A stretch of 64,000 nt of DNA from Glycomyces sp. L485 (GCF_022548875.1 NZ_JAKZEW010000003.1:1-64000); one strand, 5' to 3'; shown: positions 42,298 through 52,000, counted from the first letter of the stretch. Numbers and translations: made by a program. The notes: generated by a model not told the origin, from the letters alone.

Positions 42298-43013
42298 GGG
42301 CGCAGGTCCCATGCCTCCAGTCGTCCGCACATGCCCCAGCGGTGGGCCGGATTGCCCGCGTCGGAGACGTGCGCGTCGCACAGGTGCGCGGGGTCGGCCT
42401 GGGCGAGTGCGGTCAGGTGGCCGCCGGTCGTCTCGACCTGGGCCTTGGGGCCGTTCTCCCAGAGCTTCCGCCAAGTGTCGACGCGTTCGGAGACGAGGGA
42501 GGCGGCGGCCGACCACAGGGGCTCCATCGCCTTCGCGCCTTCGGCCTCGACGCGTTCGCGCAGCTCCAGGTAGCCCTCGACGGCGAGGTCGCGCCGCCTG
42601 CGGGCGGCTTCGCCGCGTTCGTCCTCGCTGAGCCCGGGGGCGGCGGGCGCGGCGGTGACCGCGGCGTACGCCTCGGGGTCGTTCAGTGTCGCGAACGGGT
42701 AGGTGAGGACGGCGTCCCCGGCCTCGGGGATGCCGGCGTTCTGCATGACGACGGTGAGTTCGAGGTCGCCGGAGCCGTTGATGAGCCGGTGGACGGTCCC
42801 GGGAGTGAACCACAGGACGGTGCCGCGGGCGAGCTCGCGGCGTTCGAAGCCGTCGCCCGACAGCGTCTCGACCGCGCCGGTGCCGCGCGTGACCACGTAG
42901 CCCTCGGTGGAGGCGGTGTGGAGGTGCGGGGAGCCGCCGGCCTGGTCGTCGATGGTCGGCCAGTCGTAGACGGTGACGATGGAGACGGCGGTGCCGCCTG
43001 GGAATCCACTCAT
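42294..43013 (-). CDS. Cupin-domain protein
   Basis: 239 residues from the ATG overlapping the upstream stop (ATGA). The N-terminal 115 residues form a cupin with HLHTASTEGYVVTRGTG (motif 1, His pair) and WFTPGTVHRL (motif 2 His), so a bound metal is likely. The C-terminal half is helical and Glu/Arg-rich with a Trp/Cys-containing end. It lies in the carbohydrate operon between the DUF6807 gene and the RNB nuclease. A sugar-modifying or sugar-sensing role is a guess from context. Confidence 0.8.
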   Translation of the reverse strand: MSGFPGGTAVSIVTVYDWPTIDDQAGGSPHLHTASTEGYVVTRGTGAVETLSGDGFERRELARGTVLWFTPGTVHRLINGSGDLELTVVMQNAGIPEAGDAVLTYPFATLNDPEAYAAVTAAPAAPGLSEDERGEAARRRRDLAVEGYLELRERVEAEGAKAMEPLWSAAASLVSERVDTWRKLWENGPKAQVETTGGHLTALAQADPAHLCDAHVSDAGNPAHRWGMCGRLEAWDLRP

Positions 43014-43930
43014 TTCTGCTCCAGTTCGTTGAGTTCGGTGCTCGCCGCCTCGGCGGCCTTCGCGGCGCCCTCGACACCGATGTCTCCGTTGCAGACGGCG
43101 ACGGCGTGACGCAGTGTCACGGTCTGGCCCGGCCGCATCGGCAGTTCGGTGTCGAAGAACGGGGCGGGGCAGACCGCGGCGAACGGCGTCGAGCGGACGA
43201 ACCACTTGACGGGCGCGCCGGGGTTCTCGGGATGGTCGGTGAAGACCAGCGTGGAGACCGCGTCGTTGGAGTCGTGCTTGCCTCGGAAGGCCATCCAGTC
43301 GCCCCTGACGCCCATGAGCTCGTCTCCGCCCTCACCCGCCGAAGTGTAGACGCGACCCTCGGTGAAGGAGCGGGGGCCCCGCCAGAAGAAGCCGCCGTAG
43401 CCGGCGTTCTCTCGGCCCTCGGTGGTGGGGCTGCCCATGACGACCACATCGTCGGTGTCGTTGGTGAACGAGGTCGAGAACGACAGGACCCACGTGTCGT
43501 CGGACAGGACGGCGACGGCGAAGGCGCGCTTCTCGGTGAAGAAGTGGCGGCCGTCCTCCGTGACCCATTCGAGGTCCTCGGCGACGCGAACGCCGTCTTC
43601 GCCCGCCTCGCACCGGGTGAAGGCGCGGTGCTCCATCGAGCCGTCGTTGTTCTCGTGGACGTAGCCCTTGCCGCGCCTGTAGGTGCGCCCGCCCCAGAAG
43701 TTCTCGGGTCCGGCGTTCGGCAGTGAGAGCGCGATGCCCTTGTGCCACACGTGGTCGTGCGGCCGATAGAGGCTCACCTGGTGGCCGGCGAGGTCGCGGA
43801 TCGGCTCGAAGTACGGCCGGGGGGACTCGAACTGGTCGTTGTCCGGGCGGTAGACGTAGCGCAGGAGTTCCAGATCACCGTGGGTGATCGTGAGTTCCCT
43901 GTCCTGGACGTCATTGAGTTTCAGCGTCAT
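43010..43930 (-). CDS. DUF6807 ("PmoA family") protein
   Basis: 306 residues with the pattern of DUF6807 proteins: RPYFEPIRDLAGHQVSLYRPHDHVWHKG, ENFWGGRTYRRGKGYVHENN and TTEGRENAGYGGFFWRGPRSF. The family is often mislabelled methane monooxygenase PmoA; it is a soluble beta-rich protein unrelated to that enzyme. It is repeatedly found beside Gfo/Idh/MocA dehydrogenases in sugar loci, as here. Conserved His, Asp and Arg residues suggest an enzyme acting on a sugar. Activity is unknown. Confidence 0.85.
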   Translation of the reverse strand: MTLKLNDVQDRELTITHGDLELLRYVYRPDNDQFESPRPYFEPIRDLAGHQVSLYRPHDHVWHKGIALSLPNAGPENFWGGRTYRRGKGYVHENNDGSMEHRAFTRCEAGEDGVRVAEDLEWVTEDGRHFFTEKRAFAVAVLSDDTWVLSFSTSFTNDTDDVVVMGSPTTEGRENAGYGGFFWRGPRSFTEGRVYTSAGEGGDELMGVRGDWMAFRGKHDSNDAVSTLVFTDHPENPGAPVKWFVRSTPFAAVCPAPFFDTELPMRPGQTVTLRHAVAVCNGDIGVEGAAKAAEAASTELNELEQK

Positions 43931-43974
43931 CGGCGTTTACTCCGGTTGGTCTGTTGTTCGGAAGCTCGGGGTCG

Positions 43975-45072
43975 TCATTTGCGGTCCGGCCAGGGGGTGC
44001 CGGCGCCGTCCATGCGTAGATAGTAGGGCGAGGTCGGGTCGACGTCCCCGGCTCGAACGGGCTTGCCGGAGAACGCGGAGGCGTAGATCGCGGTGATGAG
44101 TTCGAGGGTGTGGCGGGCGTCTGCCGCGGTGACCGGCGGCGCGGTGCCCTTGTCGAGCGCGTCGGCGACCGCTGCGAACTGGGCGCCGTGGCCGGAGGCC
44201 TGGCCGCGCGGCTTCGAGTACCAGGCCTGCATGACCTCCTCGACGTGCGCTTCGAGCGGTGTGACGGTCCAGTTCTCCTCGCCGTAGCCGTAGAGGTGGT
44301 CGAGTTCGACCGTGGCGCAGTCGAAGTCGAGGCGGATCTGCGAGGTCTCGCGGGGACTCAGCAGCGAGTTGGTGATCGCGACGCTCGCGCCGTTCGCGAG
44401 TGTGACGATGGCGTGCGAGACGTCCTCGGTGTTGGTGGCGCGGCGGTGCCGGTGCGCGGTGGCTACGACCTCGGTCCAGGGGCCGACCATCGACAGGAGC
44501 GTGTCGATCTGGTGGATGCCGTGGCCCATCGTCGGGCCGCCGCCCTCGGTCTCCCACCGGCCTCGCCATTCGACCGCGAAGTACTCCTCGGGGCGGTACC
44601 AGAGGGTGTCGCATTTGGCGACGGCGAGGGATCCGAGCACGCCGGAGGCCATCATGTTGCGCACGCGCTGGGCGGCCGATCCGAACCGGTGCTGGGAGAT
44701 CACGGAGAAGTCGGCGCTGGAGGCGGCCGAGGCGGCGGCGATCCGGTCGAACTCGGACAGACTCAAGGCCGGGGGCTTCTCGCAGACGACGCCGACTCCG
44801 GCCTCCAGCGCGGCCACCGCGCCGTCGGCGTGGACGCCGGGCGGGGTGCACAGGTCGACCAGGTCGAGCTCCTCCGCCGCGAGCAGCTCCTCTTGGGACG
44901 CGTAACCGCGTTCGACGCCGAAGGCTGCCTTGAACGCTTCGAGGCGCTCGGCGTCGGGGTCGACGGCGGCGACCACTTCGATGCGACCGGCGAGGTTCGA
45001 CTGGAGGCTCTGAGCGTGGAGGTGGGCGATGCCACCGGTGCCGACGACGGCGAGGCGGTAGGTGGAGGACAC
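43975..45072 (-). CDS. Gfo/Idh/MocA-family dehydrogenase
   Basis: 365 residues from a GTG with GGAG eight bases upstream. The Rossmann motif VVGTGGIAHLHAQSL near residue 10 is followed by DLCTPPGVHADGAVAALEAG and VCEKPPALSLSEFD, where Glu-Lys-Pro carries the catalytic lysine. The C-terminal half is the beta-sheet substrate domain. It probably oxidises a hydroxyl of a sugar or glycoside with NAD(P). A LacI-type operator lies 25 bp upstream. Confidence 0.93.
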   Translation of the reverse strand: MSSTYRLAVVGTGGIAHLHAQSLQSNLAGRIEVVAAVDPDAERLEAFKAAFGVERGYASQEELLAAEELDLVDLCTPPGVHADGAVAALEAGVGVVCEKPPALSLSEFDRIAAASAASSADFSVISQHRFGSAAQRVRNMMASGVLGSLAVAKCDTLWYRPEEYFAVEWRGRWETEGGGPTMGHGIHQIDTLLSMVGPWTEVVATAHRHRRATNTEDVSHAIVTLANGASVAITNSLLSPRETSQIRLDFDCATVELDHLYGYGEENWTVTPLEAHVEEVMQAWYSKPRGQASGHGAQFAAVADALDKGTAPPVTAADARHTLELITAIYASAFSGKPVRAGDVDPTSPYYLRMDGAGTPWPDRK

Positions 45073-45096
45073 AGGGGGGCTCCTCTGAGAAACTCG

Positions 45097-45110
45097 TGTA
45101 AGCGTTTTCT
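45097..45110. promoter_or_regulatory. LacI-type operator in front of the dehydrogenase gene
   Basis: TGTAAGCGTTTTCT is an imperfect palindrome around CG, close to the start of the dehydrogenase gene and between it and the GH3 gene. In reverse complement it shares 12 of 14 bases with the operator before the cholesterol oxidase gene at 32242-32255. The divergent LacI regulator at 47711 is the natural candidate to bind. Confidence 0.65.
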
Positions 45111-45127
45111 TTCCGTTTCACTGAATA

Positions 45128-47461
45128 CTAACCGACGATGGTCCCAGTCTCCAGACGGCGGGTCCCGGGCTCCAGGCGCCGAGGCTCGGTGACCTCGACC
45201 GAGACGGCCCCGGCTATGTCGGCCGCGGAGCGGCCGAGCCGCAGTTCCAGCGTCCCGGACTCGACGATCCACTCGCCGTCGACGCCGACGAACGCGGCGA
45301 GATCGACCGGCATCGCGAACCGCGCCTCGGCGGCCTCCCCGGCGTCGAGCCGGAGCTTCGCGAACCCCACCAGCCGCTGCACGGGCCTGACAGTGGAGGC
45401 CACCGGGTCGTGGAGGTACAGCTGCACCACTTCGACCCCGGCGCGATCGCCCGCGTTGCGCACTTCGACGGCGACCTCGACGACGCTCTCGGGGGCGACG
45501 ACATCGTCCGAGAGCAGCCTAGGGGCGCCCCACGCGAACTCGGTGTAGGACAGGCCGTGCCCGAAATGGAACCTCGGCGTCGGGTCGACCGTGGAGACCT
45601 GGCTGCGGCGTGCCAACTCCGGGCCCAGGTACGTCGCGGGCGGCGAGTCCGCCCGCGCGGGGACGCCTACCGGGAGCCGGCCCTCGGGCTCGGCCGCACC
45701 GGTGAGCACGTCGCTGATGGCGACGGCTCCCTCCTGGCCGGGCAGGAACGCCTGCACGATCGCCGCAGCCCGATCCCCAGCGGCGCCGAGCGCGTAAGGG
45801 CGACCGGAGATCACCACGATCACGGTCGGCGTGCCGGTGGCGACGACCGCGTCGAGCAGCTCCGCCTGGCGGCCCGGCAGCGCGTGCGTGGGTGCGTCGC
45901 AGCCCTCGCCGGAGGTGCCGCGCCCGAACAGGCCCGAGCGGTCGCCGACTGCGACGACCGCGACTTCGGCGCGGGCGGCGGCGTGCGCCGCGGCCTCGAT
46001 GTCGGCGTCTTCGGCGTCCAGGACGGTGCCTGCGGCGATGTGCTCGATCTCGGCGCCTGACAGGTCGGAGGCGAGCCGTTCGACGAGCGTCGGGATCGGC
46101 ACGCCCATGTCGACGTGCGGGTACCGGTCGTCGGGGTCTTGGGACTCGGCGTCGTTGCGGCCGTGATGGTTCGGGAAGGCGTAGCACCCGAGCATGACGG
46201 CCTTGTCGTCTGCCGCCGGCCCCACGACGGCCATCCGTTTCGGGACCGGCAGCGGCAGGACGCCGTCGTTGGCCAGCAGCACGATCGACCGCCGCGCGAC
46301 CTCGGCGGCGAGCGCTCGGCCCTCCGGCGGGTCGAGGTCTACCTCTCCGGGAGGCTCGGGCAGCTCGTCGAGCAGGCCCAATTCGATCTTCTGGGTCAGG
46401 ACGCGCTCGGCTGCCCGGTCGACGACGTCCTCCTCGATCACGCCGGAGCGCACCGCCTTCAGCAGCGGCTCGCCGTAGCAGTCCACGCTGGGCAGTTCGA
46501 CGTCGACGCCCGCGGCGAGCGCGAGCGCCGCCGCGCCGGAACGGTCGGCGGCGACGTGCTGCTGCGACTGGAGGAAGTTGACGCCGAAGTAGTCGCTGAC
46601 GACGGTGCCCTCGAAGCCCCACTCGTCGCGCAGGACCCCGGTGAGCAACCGGTGGTCGGCCGCCGCGGGCACACCGTCGACGGCGGCGTAGGACTGCATG
46701 ACCGACCCGGCGCGGCCGATGCGCACCGCCATCTCGAACGGCGTCAGGTAGGTCTCGGCGACCTGTCTGGGGCCCATGTAGACCGGGCCGAAGTTGCGGG
46801 CCGCCTGCGAGGCGGAGTAGCCGGCGAAGTGCTTGAGGGTGGCCAGGACGCCGGACTCCTGGAGGCCGCTGACGTAGGCGGTGCCAACGGTGCCGATGAG
46901 ATAGGGGTCCTCGCCGATGGTCTCCTCGGTGCGTCCCCAGCGGGAGTCGGCCACGACGTCGAGGACCGGCGCGAGCCCCTGGTGGACGCCGACGCCGCGC
47001 ATGGTCGCGCCGATCTGGCGGGCCATCGCCCGGACGAGGTCGGGGTCGAACGTGGCGCCCCAGGCCAGCGCCGTGGGGAAGATGGTGGCGCCGTGGGCCA
47101 TGAGCCCGGTGAGGCACTCCTCATGGACGAGCGCGGCGATGCCGAAGCGGCTCGAGCTCCGGAGGAGCCGCTGCAGTGCCGCGAGTCGGGCCGCGCCCTC
47201 GGTCGGCTCGACCGGCGCCGATCCGAAGGGGCGTGTCAGCTGGCCCAGTCCATGGGCCATGGCGTCCTCTTCGGATACTCCGGTGGCCTGCTCGCTCTGG
47301 TGCGGCGCCATGTCCCCCGCGTCGGCGTGGACGCCGCGCCACAGGCTCGACAGCTGCGCGCATTTCTCCTCAAGGGTCATCCGCTTGAGCAGCCCGGCGG
47401 CGCGCTCGGCCGCCTCTGCGGAGGTGTCGGTGTCCATGCCACTCCACTCAACGACCCGCAT
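45128..47461 (-). CDS. Glycoside hydrolase family 3 (beta-xylosidase/beta-glucosidase type)
   Basis: About 777 residues. The GH3 N domain has FPTALAWGATFDPDLV, LKHFAGYSASQAARN and the nucleophile Asp290 in TVVSDYFGV. The C domain has SIVLLANDGVLPLPVP and FGHGLSYTEFAWG, and a fibronectin-III-like domain ends the protein (VEVAVEVRNAGDRAGVEVVQ). No signal peptide is seen, so it likely splits imported oligosaccharides in the cytosol. ATG 47461 (weak GAAGG) and ATG 47437 (GGAG four bases ahead) are both possible starts. It is divergent from the LacI gene. Confidence 0.9.
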   Translation of the reverse strand: MRVVEWSGMDTDTSAEAAERAAGLLKRMTLEEKCAQLSSLWRGVHADAGDMAPHQSEQATGVSEEDAMAHGLGQLTRPFGSAPVEPTEGAARLAALQRLLRSSSRFGIAALVHEECLTGLMAHGATIFPTALAWGATFDPDLVRAMARQIGATMRGVGVHQGLAPVLDVVADSRWGRTEETIGEDPYLIGTVGTAYVSGLQESGVLATLKHFAGYSASQAARNFGPVYMGPRQVAETYLTPFEMAVRIGRAGSVMQSYAAVDGVPAAADHRLLTGVLRDEWGFEGTVVSDYFGVNFLQSQQHVAADRSGAAALALAAGVDVELPSVDCYGEPLLKAVRSGVIEEDVVDRAAERVLTQKIELGLLDELPEPPGEVDLDPPEGRALAAEVARRSIVLLANDGVLPLPVPKRMAVVGPAADDKAVMLGCYAFPNHHGRNDAESQDPDDRYPHVDMGVPIPTLVERLASDLSGAEIEHIAAGTVLDAEDADIEAAAHAAARAEVAVVAVGDRSGLFGRGTSGEGCDAPTHALPGRQAELLDAVVATGTPTVIVVISGRPYALGAAGDRAAAIVQAFLPGQEGAVAISDVLTGAAEPEGRLPVGVPARADSPPATYLGPELARRSQVSTVDPTPRFHFGHGLSYTEFAWGAPRLLSDDVVAPESVVEVAVEVRNAGDRAGVEVVQLYLHDPVASTVRPVQRLVGFAKLRLDAGEAAEARFAMPVDLAAFVGVDGEWIVESGTLELRLGRSAADIAGAVSVEVTEPRRLEPGTRRLETGTIVG

Positions 47462-47500
47462 GGCGCCACCTTCGGAGACCGCGCCGGGCCGATAGTTTCT

Positions 47501-47510
47501 GAAAATTTTC
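47501..47510. promoter_or_regulatory. Palindrome GAAAATTTTC upstream of GH3
   Basis: A perfect 10-bp palindrome 40 bp ahead of the first GH3 start. It differs from the CG-centred LacI sites nearby, but has the GAAA-N-TTTC layout described for actinomycete xylan-utilisation promoters. Confidence 0.4.
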
Positions 47511-47620
47511 TGATCGATTTCGAAACAGGTTTGCACACCATAACATTGATTATTCGGCACTTCCAGCATCCGACACTCGGCGAAATCCGTCCATCTGACA
47601 CCGATTCGATCAGTCTGTTG

Positions 47621-47633
47621 CCGAAAGTTTCGG
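47621..47633. promoter_or_regulatory. Palindrome CCGAAAGTTTCGG upstream of lacI
   Basis: A perfect 6+1+6 palindrome 78 bp before the LacI start, in the divergent GH3/LacI intergenic region. GAAA-S-TTTC sites of this kind are known in actinomycete xylanase and beta-xylosidase promoters. It is a good candidate for LacI autoregulation. Confidence 0.55.
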
Positions 47634-47710
47634 ACGCTCGCCGAGACAGCCTGCCACTCGCTATAGGATGTCGGCGACTACCGTGGAATCCACCGAACGA
47701 TGGAGGACCC

Positions 47711-48739
47711 TTGACCGAAGCCGAACACGGGCGTGTCACGATCCGCGTCATTGCCGACGAGGCCGGCGTCAGCGTGCCCACGGTCTCCCGGGTCATCAAC
47801 GGCCGCTCGGACGTCGCGCCCGAGACGCGCAAGCGCGTCGAGGAGCTGCTGACCGAACGCGGCTACCAGCGCCGCCGCTCCACGCGGGCGCAGAGCCCCA
47901 ACGCGCGCCTGGTCGACCTCGTCTTCAACGAACTCGACAGCCCTTGGGCCGTGGAGATCCTCCGCGGAGTCGAGGACGCGGCCCACTCGGCGGGGGTCGG
48001 CACCGTCGTCTCGGCCGTCCACCGCCGGCGCGCCTCCACCGAGCAGTGGCTCGACAACCTCCGCACCCGCGCCTCCGACGGCGTGATCCTGGTGGTCTCA
48101 CAGCTGTCCTCCCCCATCCTCGAGCAGCTGCGGCACCTGCGAGTGCCCATGGTCGTGCTCGACCCTGCGGGCGGGCCCACCATGGACGCTCCCACGATCG
48201 GCGCCACCAACTGGGCGGGGGGCCTGACCGCCACCGAACACCTCATCGAGCTGGGGCACCGCCGCATCGGGTTCATCCACGGTCCCAAGCAGGTCCTGTG
48301 CTCACGGGCCAGGTTCGACGGCTACCGCGCGGCGCTGGAGGCCGCGGGGATTCCGTTCGACCCGGCGCTGGTGTGCGACGGCGACTTCTACCACCAGTCC
48401 GGTTTCGACGCGGCGAAGGAGCTGCTCGGGCTGGACGACGCGCCCACGGCGATCTTCGCCTCCTCCGACCAGATGGCGTTCGGCGCCTACGAGGCGATCC
48501 GCCAGCGCGGGCTGCGGATCCCCGAGCACGTGAGCGTCGTCGGCTTCGACGACCTTCCCGAGTCGCGCTGGACCTCGCCACCGCTGACGACGGTGCGCCA
48601 GCCGCTGTCGGAGATGGGCTCGCTGGCCGCGAGGACGGTGCTCGACATGGCGGCCGGGAACGCCGTGGACTCGCCGCGGTTGGAGCTGGCCACCGAGATG
48701 GTGGTCCGGGAGTCCACGGCGACTCCCGGCAGAACCTAG
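47711..48739 (+). CDS. LacI-family transcriptional regulator
   Basis: 342 residues from a TTG with GGAGG four bases upstream; no ATG fits. The N-terminal HTH and hinge are classical ([20 protein letters not shown], then [16 protein letters not shown]). The periplasmic-binding-protein-like domain follows, with [20 protein letters not shown] and [20 protein letters not shown]. It is divergent from GH3 and probably controls the sugar operon in response to a saccharide. Its stop overlaps the bioB stop by 4 bp. Confidence 0.93.
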   Translation: MTEAEHGRVTIRVIADEAGVSVPTVSRVINGRSDVAPETRKRVEELLTERGYQRRRSTRAQSPNARLVDLVFNELDSPWAVEILRGVEDAAHSAGVGTVVSAVHRRRASTEQWLDNLRTRASDGVILVVSQLSSPILEQLRHLRVPMVVLDPAGGPTMDAPTIGATNWAGGLTATEHLIELGHRRIGFIHGPKQVLCSRARFDGYRAALEAAGIPFDPALVCDGDFYHQSGFDAAKELLGLDDAPTAIFASSDQMAFGAYEAIRQRGLRIPEHVSVVGFDDLPESRWTSPPLTTVRQPLSEMGSLAARTVLDMAAGNAVDSPRLELATEMVVRESTATPGRT

Positions 48740-49803
48740 GCGTTCGGGGACTGGTCGGTGCCCGCGCCGCGGCGCCGCACCTTGACCGCCTCTCGCACCG
48801 TTTCGGGCGCCTCGTCGAGGCCGAGCGGGACCATGCCGGCGTCGGCGATCAGCGCCAGGTCGTCCTTGGCCGCCTGGCCTTCACTGGTGAGGTAGTCGCC
48901 CAAGAAGATCGAGTTGACGATCTGCAGCGCCACGCCCTGCATGTGCCGGAGGTGGACCTCGCGGCCGGCGGCGAGCCGGACCTCGGCGGCGGGATTGGCC
49001 AGCCGCACCATGGCGAGGATCCTCAGGCACCGGCGCGGGTCGAGTTCCCAGGTGCCTTCGAGGGGCGTCCCCTCGAACGGCAGCAGGAAGTTCACCGGGA
49101 TCGAGTCGGAGCCGATCTCCCGCAGGCCCAACGCCACGGCGACCAGATCGCCGTCGCTTTCTCCCATGCCGGCGATGAGCCCCGAGCAAGGCGACATCCC
49201 CGCCGCGCGCGCCGCCTCGACCGTGTCGACGCGGTCGGCGAAGGTGTGCGTCGAGCAGATCTCGGCGTAGGCGTCCTCGGAGGTGTTCAGGTTGTGGTTG
49301 TAGGCGTCGGCGCCGAGATCGGCCAGGCGCGACGCCTGGCCGTCGCCCAGCAGGCCCAGGCAGGCGCAGACCTCGACGCCGGGGCTGGCGTTCTTGACCG
49401 CGGCGATGGTCTTGCCGACGCGCTCGACGTCCATGTCGGTCGGTCCGCGCCCACTCGCGACGAGGCATACGCGCGAGGCGCCCCCGGCGACCCCGGCGGC
49501 GGCCTGGTCGGCGGCCTCCTCGGGGGACAACCAGGTGTACTTGAGGACGTCGGCCTTCGACCCGAGCCGCTGGGAGCAGTAGTTGCAGTCCTCGGGGCAC
49601 AGTCCGCTCTTGAGGTTCACGAGGTAGTTGAGCTTGACTCGGTTCCCGAAGTGGCGGAAGCGGAGTCGCGCTGCGGCGGCCACGACGTCCATGAGCTCTG
49701 CGTCGGTGCTCGCAAGGACGGATTCGAGGTCGGCGGCGTCAGGTGCGCGCCCGGCGTCGGCGGCTGCGGAGAGGCGGTCGAGGGCGTCGGTGACTGCTGG
49801 CAT
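48736..49803 (-). CDS. bioB: Biotin synthase
   Basis: 355 residues from ATG with an AGGA eight bases upstream. The radical-SAM cluster Cys69, Cys73 and Cys76 lies in [28 protein letters not shown] and the C-terminal DYLTSEGQ segment, which follows NSIFLG, are typical. It inserts sulfur into dethiobiotin. No other bio genes are adjacent. Confidence 0.95.
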   Translation of the reverse strand: MPAVTDALDRLSAAADAGRAPDAADLESVLASTDAELMDVVAAAARLRFRHFGNRVKLNYLVNLKSGLCPEDCNYCSQRLGSKADVLKYTWLSPEEAADQAAAGVAGGASRVCLVASGRGPTDMDVERVGKTIAAVKNASPGVEVCACLGLLGDGQASRLADLGADAYNHNLNTSEDAYAEICSTHTFADRVDTVEAARAAGMSPCSGLIAGMGESDGDLVAVALGLREIGSDSIPVNFLLPFEGTPLEGTWELDPRRCLRILAMVRLANPAAEVRLAAGREVHLRHMQGVALQIVNSIFLGDYLTSEGQAAKDDLALIADAGMVPLGLDEAPETVREAVKVRRRGAGTDQSPNA

Positions 49804-50023
49804 GGCAAGATCCTGCCACATCCGCGCCGGCGGTGATTTTTCGGTTACTTCGTCGGCCTGGGAGTGAAATAGCCGGGTCAGGTCACACTTGGGCCGCACC
49901 GTCCGGCTCGGGATGCCCTTGCTACATTGGGTAGTCGGTGCTGCAGAGAACGCGGCGGGCTGGTGGAGATCCCTGCTCGCGTCTTGATTCGTGAACCGCC
50001 CGACCTTCCGGAGAGAACCAACC

Positions 50024-50971
50024 GTGCCGATCGCACCAGGACAGCCGGCCTTGATCGCCGTGGCAGTCGCCACCCTCTGGGCCCAGCCTTCGGCGCCCGA
50101 CCCCGACGACCGGCTGGCGCTGGGTGTCCCGTCGGCCATCCGAGAGTGGGTCGCGCGACTCACCAGTGGCATGCGCGCCCACGGCCTCAAGGGGCGGGTC
50201 CGCACCCAGTGCCTGCTGGGCACCGAAGTCGAAGTCCTCGATGTCGAGCACCGATGGGCCGAGGTGCGGTGCCCGGCGCAGGAGACCACCGGGTGGGTGC
50301 CGCTCGACCAGCTGACCAATCCGGCGGAGAGCGACGCGGAGGGCACTGAGTACCTCGTCTGCGCCACGGCCACCGCCATCCGGGACGAGCCCGGCGGCGA
50401 CGTCGCCGTACCGGGCGTGACACTCGGGACGCCTCTGCGCGTCGTGGGTCCCGGCTACCGCGGTTGGGTGCCGGTGGCGCTGCCCGGACCTCAGCAGCCC
50501 GGCTGGGTGCCGCAGCGCGACCTCAGCACCGAGCCGGTTCGCAGGGCCGCGGGCGAGCCGCCGGCCACCACGATGATCGCCGGCGGACTGGACGCGGTGA
50601 AGCTCGCGCAGCAGCTGCTGGAGACCCCGCACCTGCACGGCGGCGTCAGCGCTTACGGTATCGACGCCCCGGGGCTGGTGTGGATCGTCTACCGGCAGTT
50701 GGGTATCGAAACACCCCGATTCAACGAGAGCCTCATCGAGACCGGTGAGCGGATCGAGTTCGAGGACGTCATGCCCGGAGACCTGATATTCCTCGACCAC
50801 GGGGGCGATCCTCGGCTGCCCGCCATCGTGGCCGATCGCGGGCAGACCGGCCTTCCCGAGGTGATCTTCTCCTCGCCGATCTACGGCAAGGTCGTGCTCG
50901 AGGCCATCAAGGACTCCGAACTCGGTCAGATCACTGCTTGCCGGCGGTTGCCGTCGCGGCGGCGGGCGTAG
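50024..50971 (+). CDS. SH3/NlpC-P60-like protein lacking catalytic residues
   Basis: 315 residues from the GTG at 50024 (GGAGAG ten bases upstream); an in-frame GTG at 49991 would add 11 residues. Two SH3-like segments ([15 protein letters not shown] and [18 protein letters not shown] and GWVPQRDL) precede an NlpC/P60-like domain. The motif expected as DCSGLV reads DAPGLV (Ala215 replaces the Cys). The later HVGI motif reads LPAIV, so the His is also gone. The fold marks [10 protein letters not shown] remain. No signal peptide. It should be non-catalytic, perhaps a binding protein. Its end overlaps the convergent TerC gene by 41 bp. Confidence 0.75.
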   Translation: MPIAPGQPALIAVAVATLWAQPSAPDPDDRLALGVPSAIREWVARLTSGMRAHGLKGRVRTQCLLGTEVEVLDVEHRWAEVRCPAQETTGWVPLDQLTNPAESDAEGTEYLVCATATAIRDEPGGDVAVPGVTLGTPLRVVGPGYRGWVPVALPGPQQPGWVPQRDLSTEPVRRAAGEPPATTMIAGGLDAVKLAQQLLETPHLHGGVSAYGIDAPGLVWIVYRQLGIETPRFNESLIETGERIEFEDVMPGDLIFLDHGGDPRLPAIVADRGQTGLPEVIFSSPIYGKVVLEAIKDSELGQITACRRLPSRRRA

Positions 50972-51968
50972 CCGTCGACTCGGCGAACAGCTCGGCCCAC
51001 GTGCGCCCCTGACGGCGCAAGATGACCCAGTTGGCGAGCACGACCGCGGTCAGGACGGCGGCGATGAAGCCCAGCGACAGCCACGTCGGGATGTGCGGGA
51101 TGTGGAGTGGTTCGCCGCCGTTGATGAACGACAGCTGGTTCGCGGCCAGGCCGTTGATGATGAGTTTGACGCCGATCCAGCCGAGGATGGTGGCCAGGCC
51201 CAGGGCCAGGAAGTGCAGGTGGCGCAGCAGCGCCGCCAGAAGGAAGTAGAGCTGGCGCAGGCCGAACAGCGCGAAGATCGTGGCTGTCCACACCAGGTAC
51301 GGCTCCTGCGTGAGCCCGAAGATCGCCGGGATCGAGTCGAGCGCGAACAGGATGTCGGTGGAGCCGATGGCGAGCATCGCCAGCAGCAGCGGCGTCGCGA
51401 AGCGACGGCCGTCGACGTTGGTGAGCAGGTGGCCGCCGTGGTAGTCGGGCGTGACACGGAGTCTGGACTGGGCCCAGCGCATGAACCGATTGGGTTCGTA
51501 CTCCTCGTCCTCCCCGCCGCCGCGCAGGAGGCCCCAGGCGGTCCAGATGAGGATCGCGCCGAAGATGAGGAACACCCAGCTGAACCGCTCGATGAGGACC
51601 GATCCGAGTGCGATGAAGATGCTGCGCAACGCGATCGACAAGACGATACCGACCAGCAGCACGCGGGACTGGAGCGAATCGGGGACGCGGAACGCCTGGA
51701 TGATGAGGAGGAAGACGAACAGGTTGTCTACCGACAGCGCCTTCTCGGTCAGGTATCCGGCGAGGAACTGCCCGCCGAACGCCGCCCCCTGAGTCCAGAA
51801 CATGACGCCCGCGAAGACGAGCGCGGAGGCTATGTAAACGCTGGACCAGAGGGCCGCTTCCTTCATGCCGGGTCGGTGGGGATTCCGGATCGCGAGCGTC
51901 AGATCCACGATCACCACAGCGGCCAGGGCCGCGATGGTGAGGACCCAGACCCATGCTGGGAGTTCCAA
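50931..51968 (-). CDS. TerC/Alx-family membrane protein, likely manganese exporter
   Basis: 345 residues, about nine membrane helices, from a TTG with AAGGAAGG upstream. TEKALSVDNLFVFLLI and LAIGSTDILFALDSIPAIFGLT are the two acidic transmembrane signatures of the TerC family. Relatives (Alx, MeeF, YkoY) export Mn2+ or support metalation of secreted proteins. A probable manganese riboswitch in the leader supports Mn2+ as the substrate. The tellurite-resistance name is historical. Confidence 0.93.
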   Translation of the reverse strand: MELPAWVWVLTIAALAAVVIVDLTLAIRNPHRPGMKEAALWSSVYIASALVFAGVMFWTQGAAFGGQFLAGYLTEKALSVDNLFVFLLIIQAFRVPDSLQSRVLLVGIVLSIALRSIFIALGSVLIERFSWVFLIFGAILIWTAWGLLRGGGEDEEYEPNRFMRWAQSRLRVTPDYHGGHLLTNVDGRRFATPLLLAMLAIGSTDILFALDSIPAIFGLTQEPYLVWTATIFALFGLRQLYFLLAALLRHLHFLALGLATILGWIGVKLIINGLAANQLSFINGGEPLHIPHIPTWLSLGFIAAVLTAVVLANWVILRRQGRTWAELFAESTATPAAATATAGKQ

Positions 51969-52000
51969 TGTGTTGCCTTCCTTGAATCTGGAGGGTCACA

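Noticed and set aside
43010-43930. Methane monooxygenase subunit suggested by the PmoA family name
   Set aside because: The protein is soluble with no membrane helices and matches DUF6807; the name is a mislabel.
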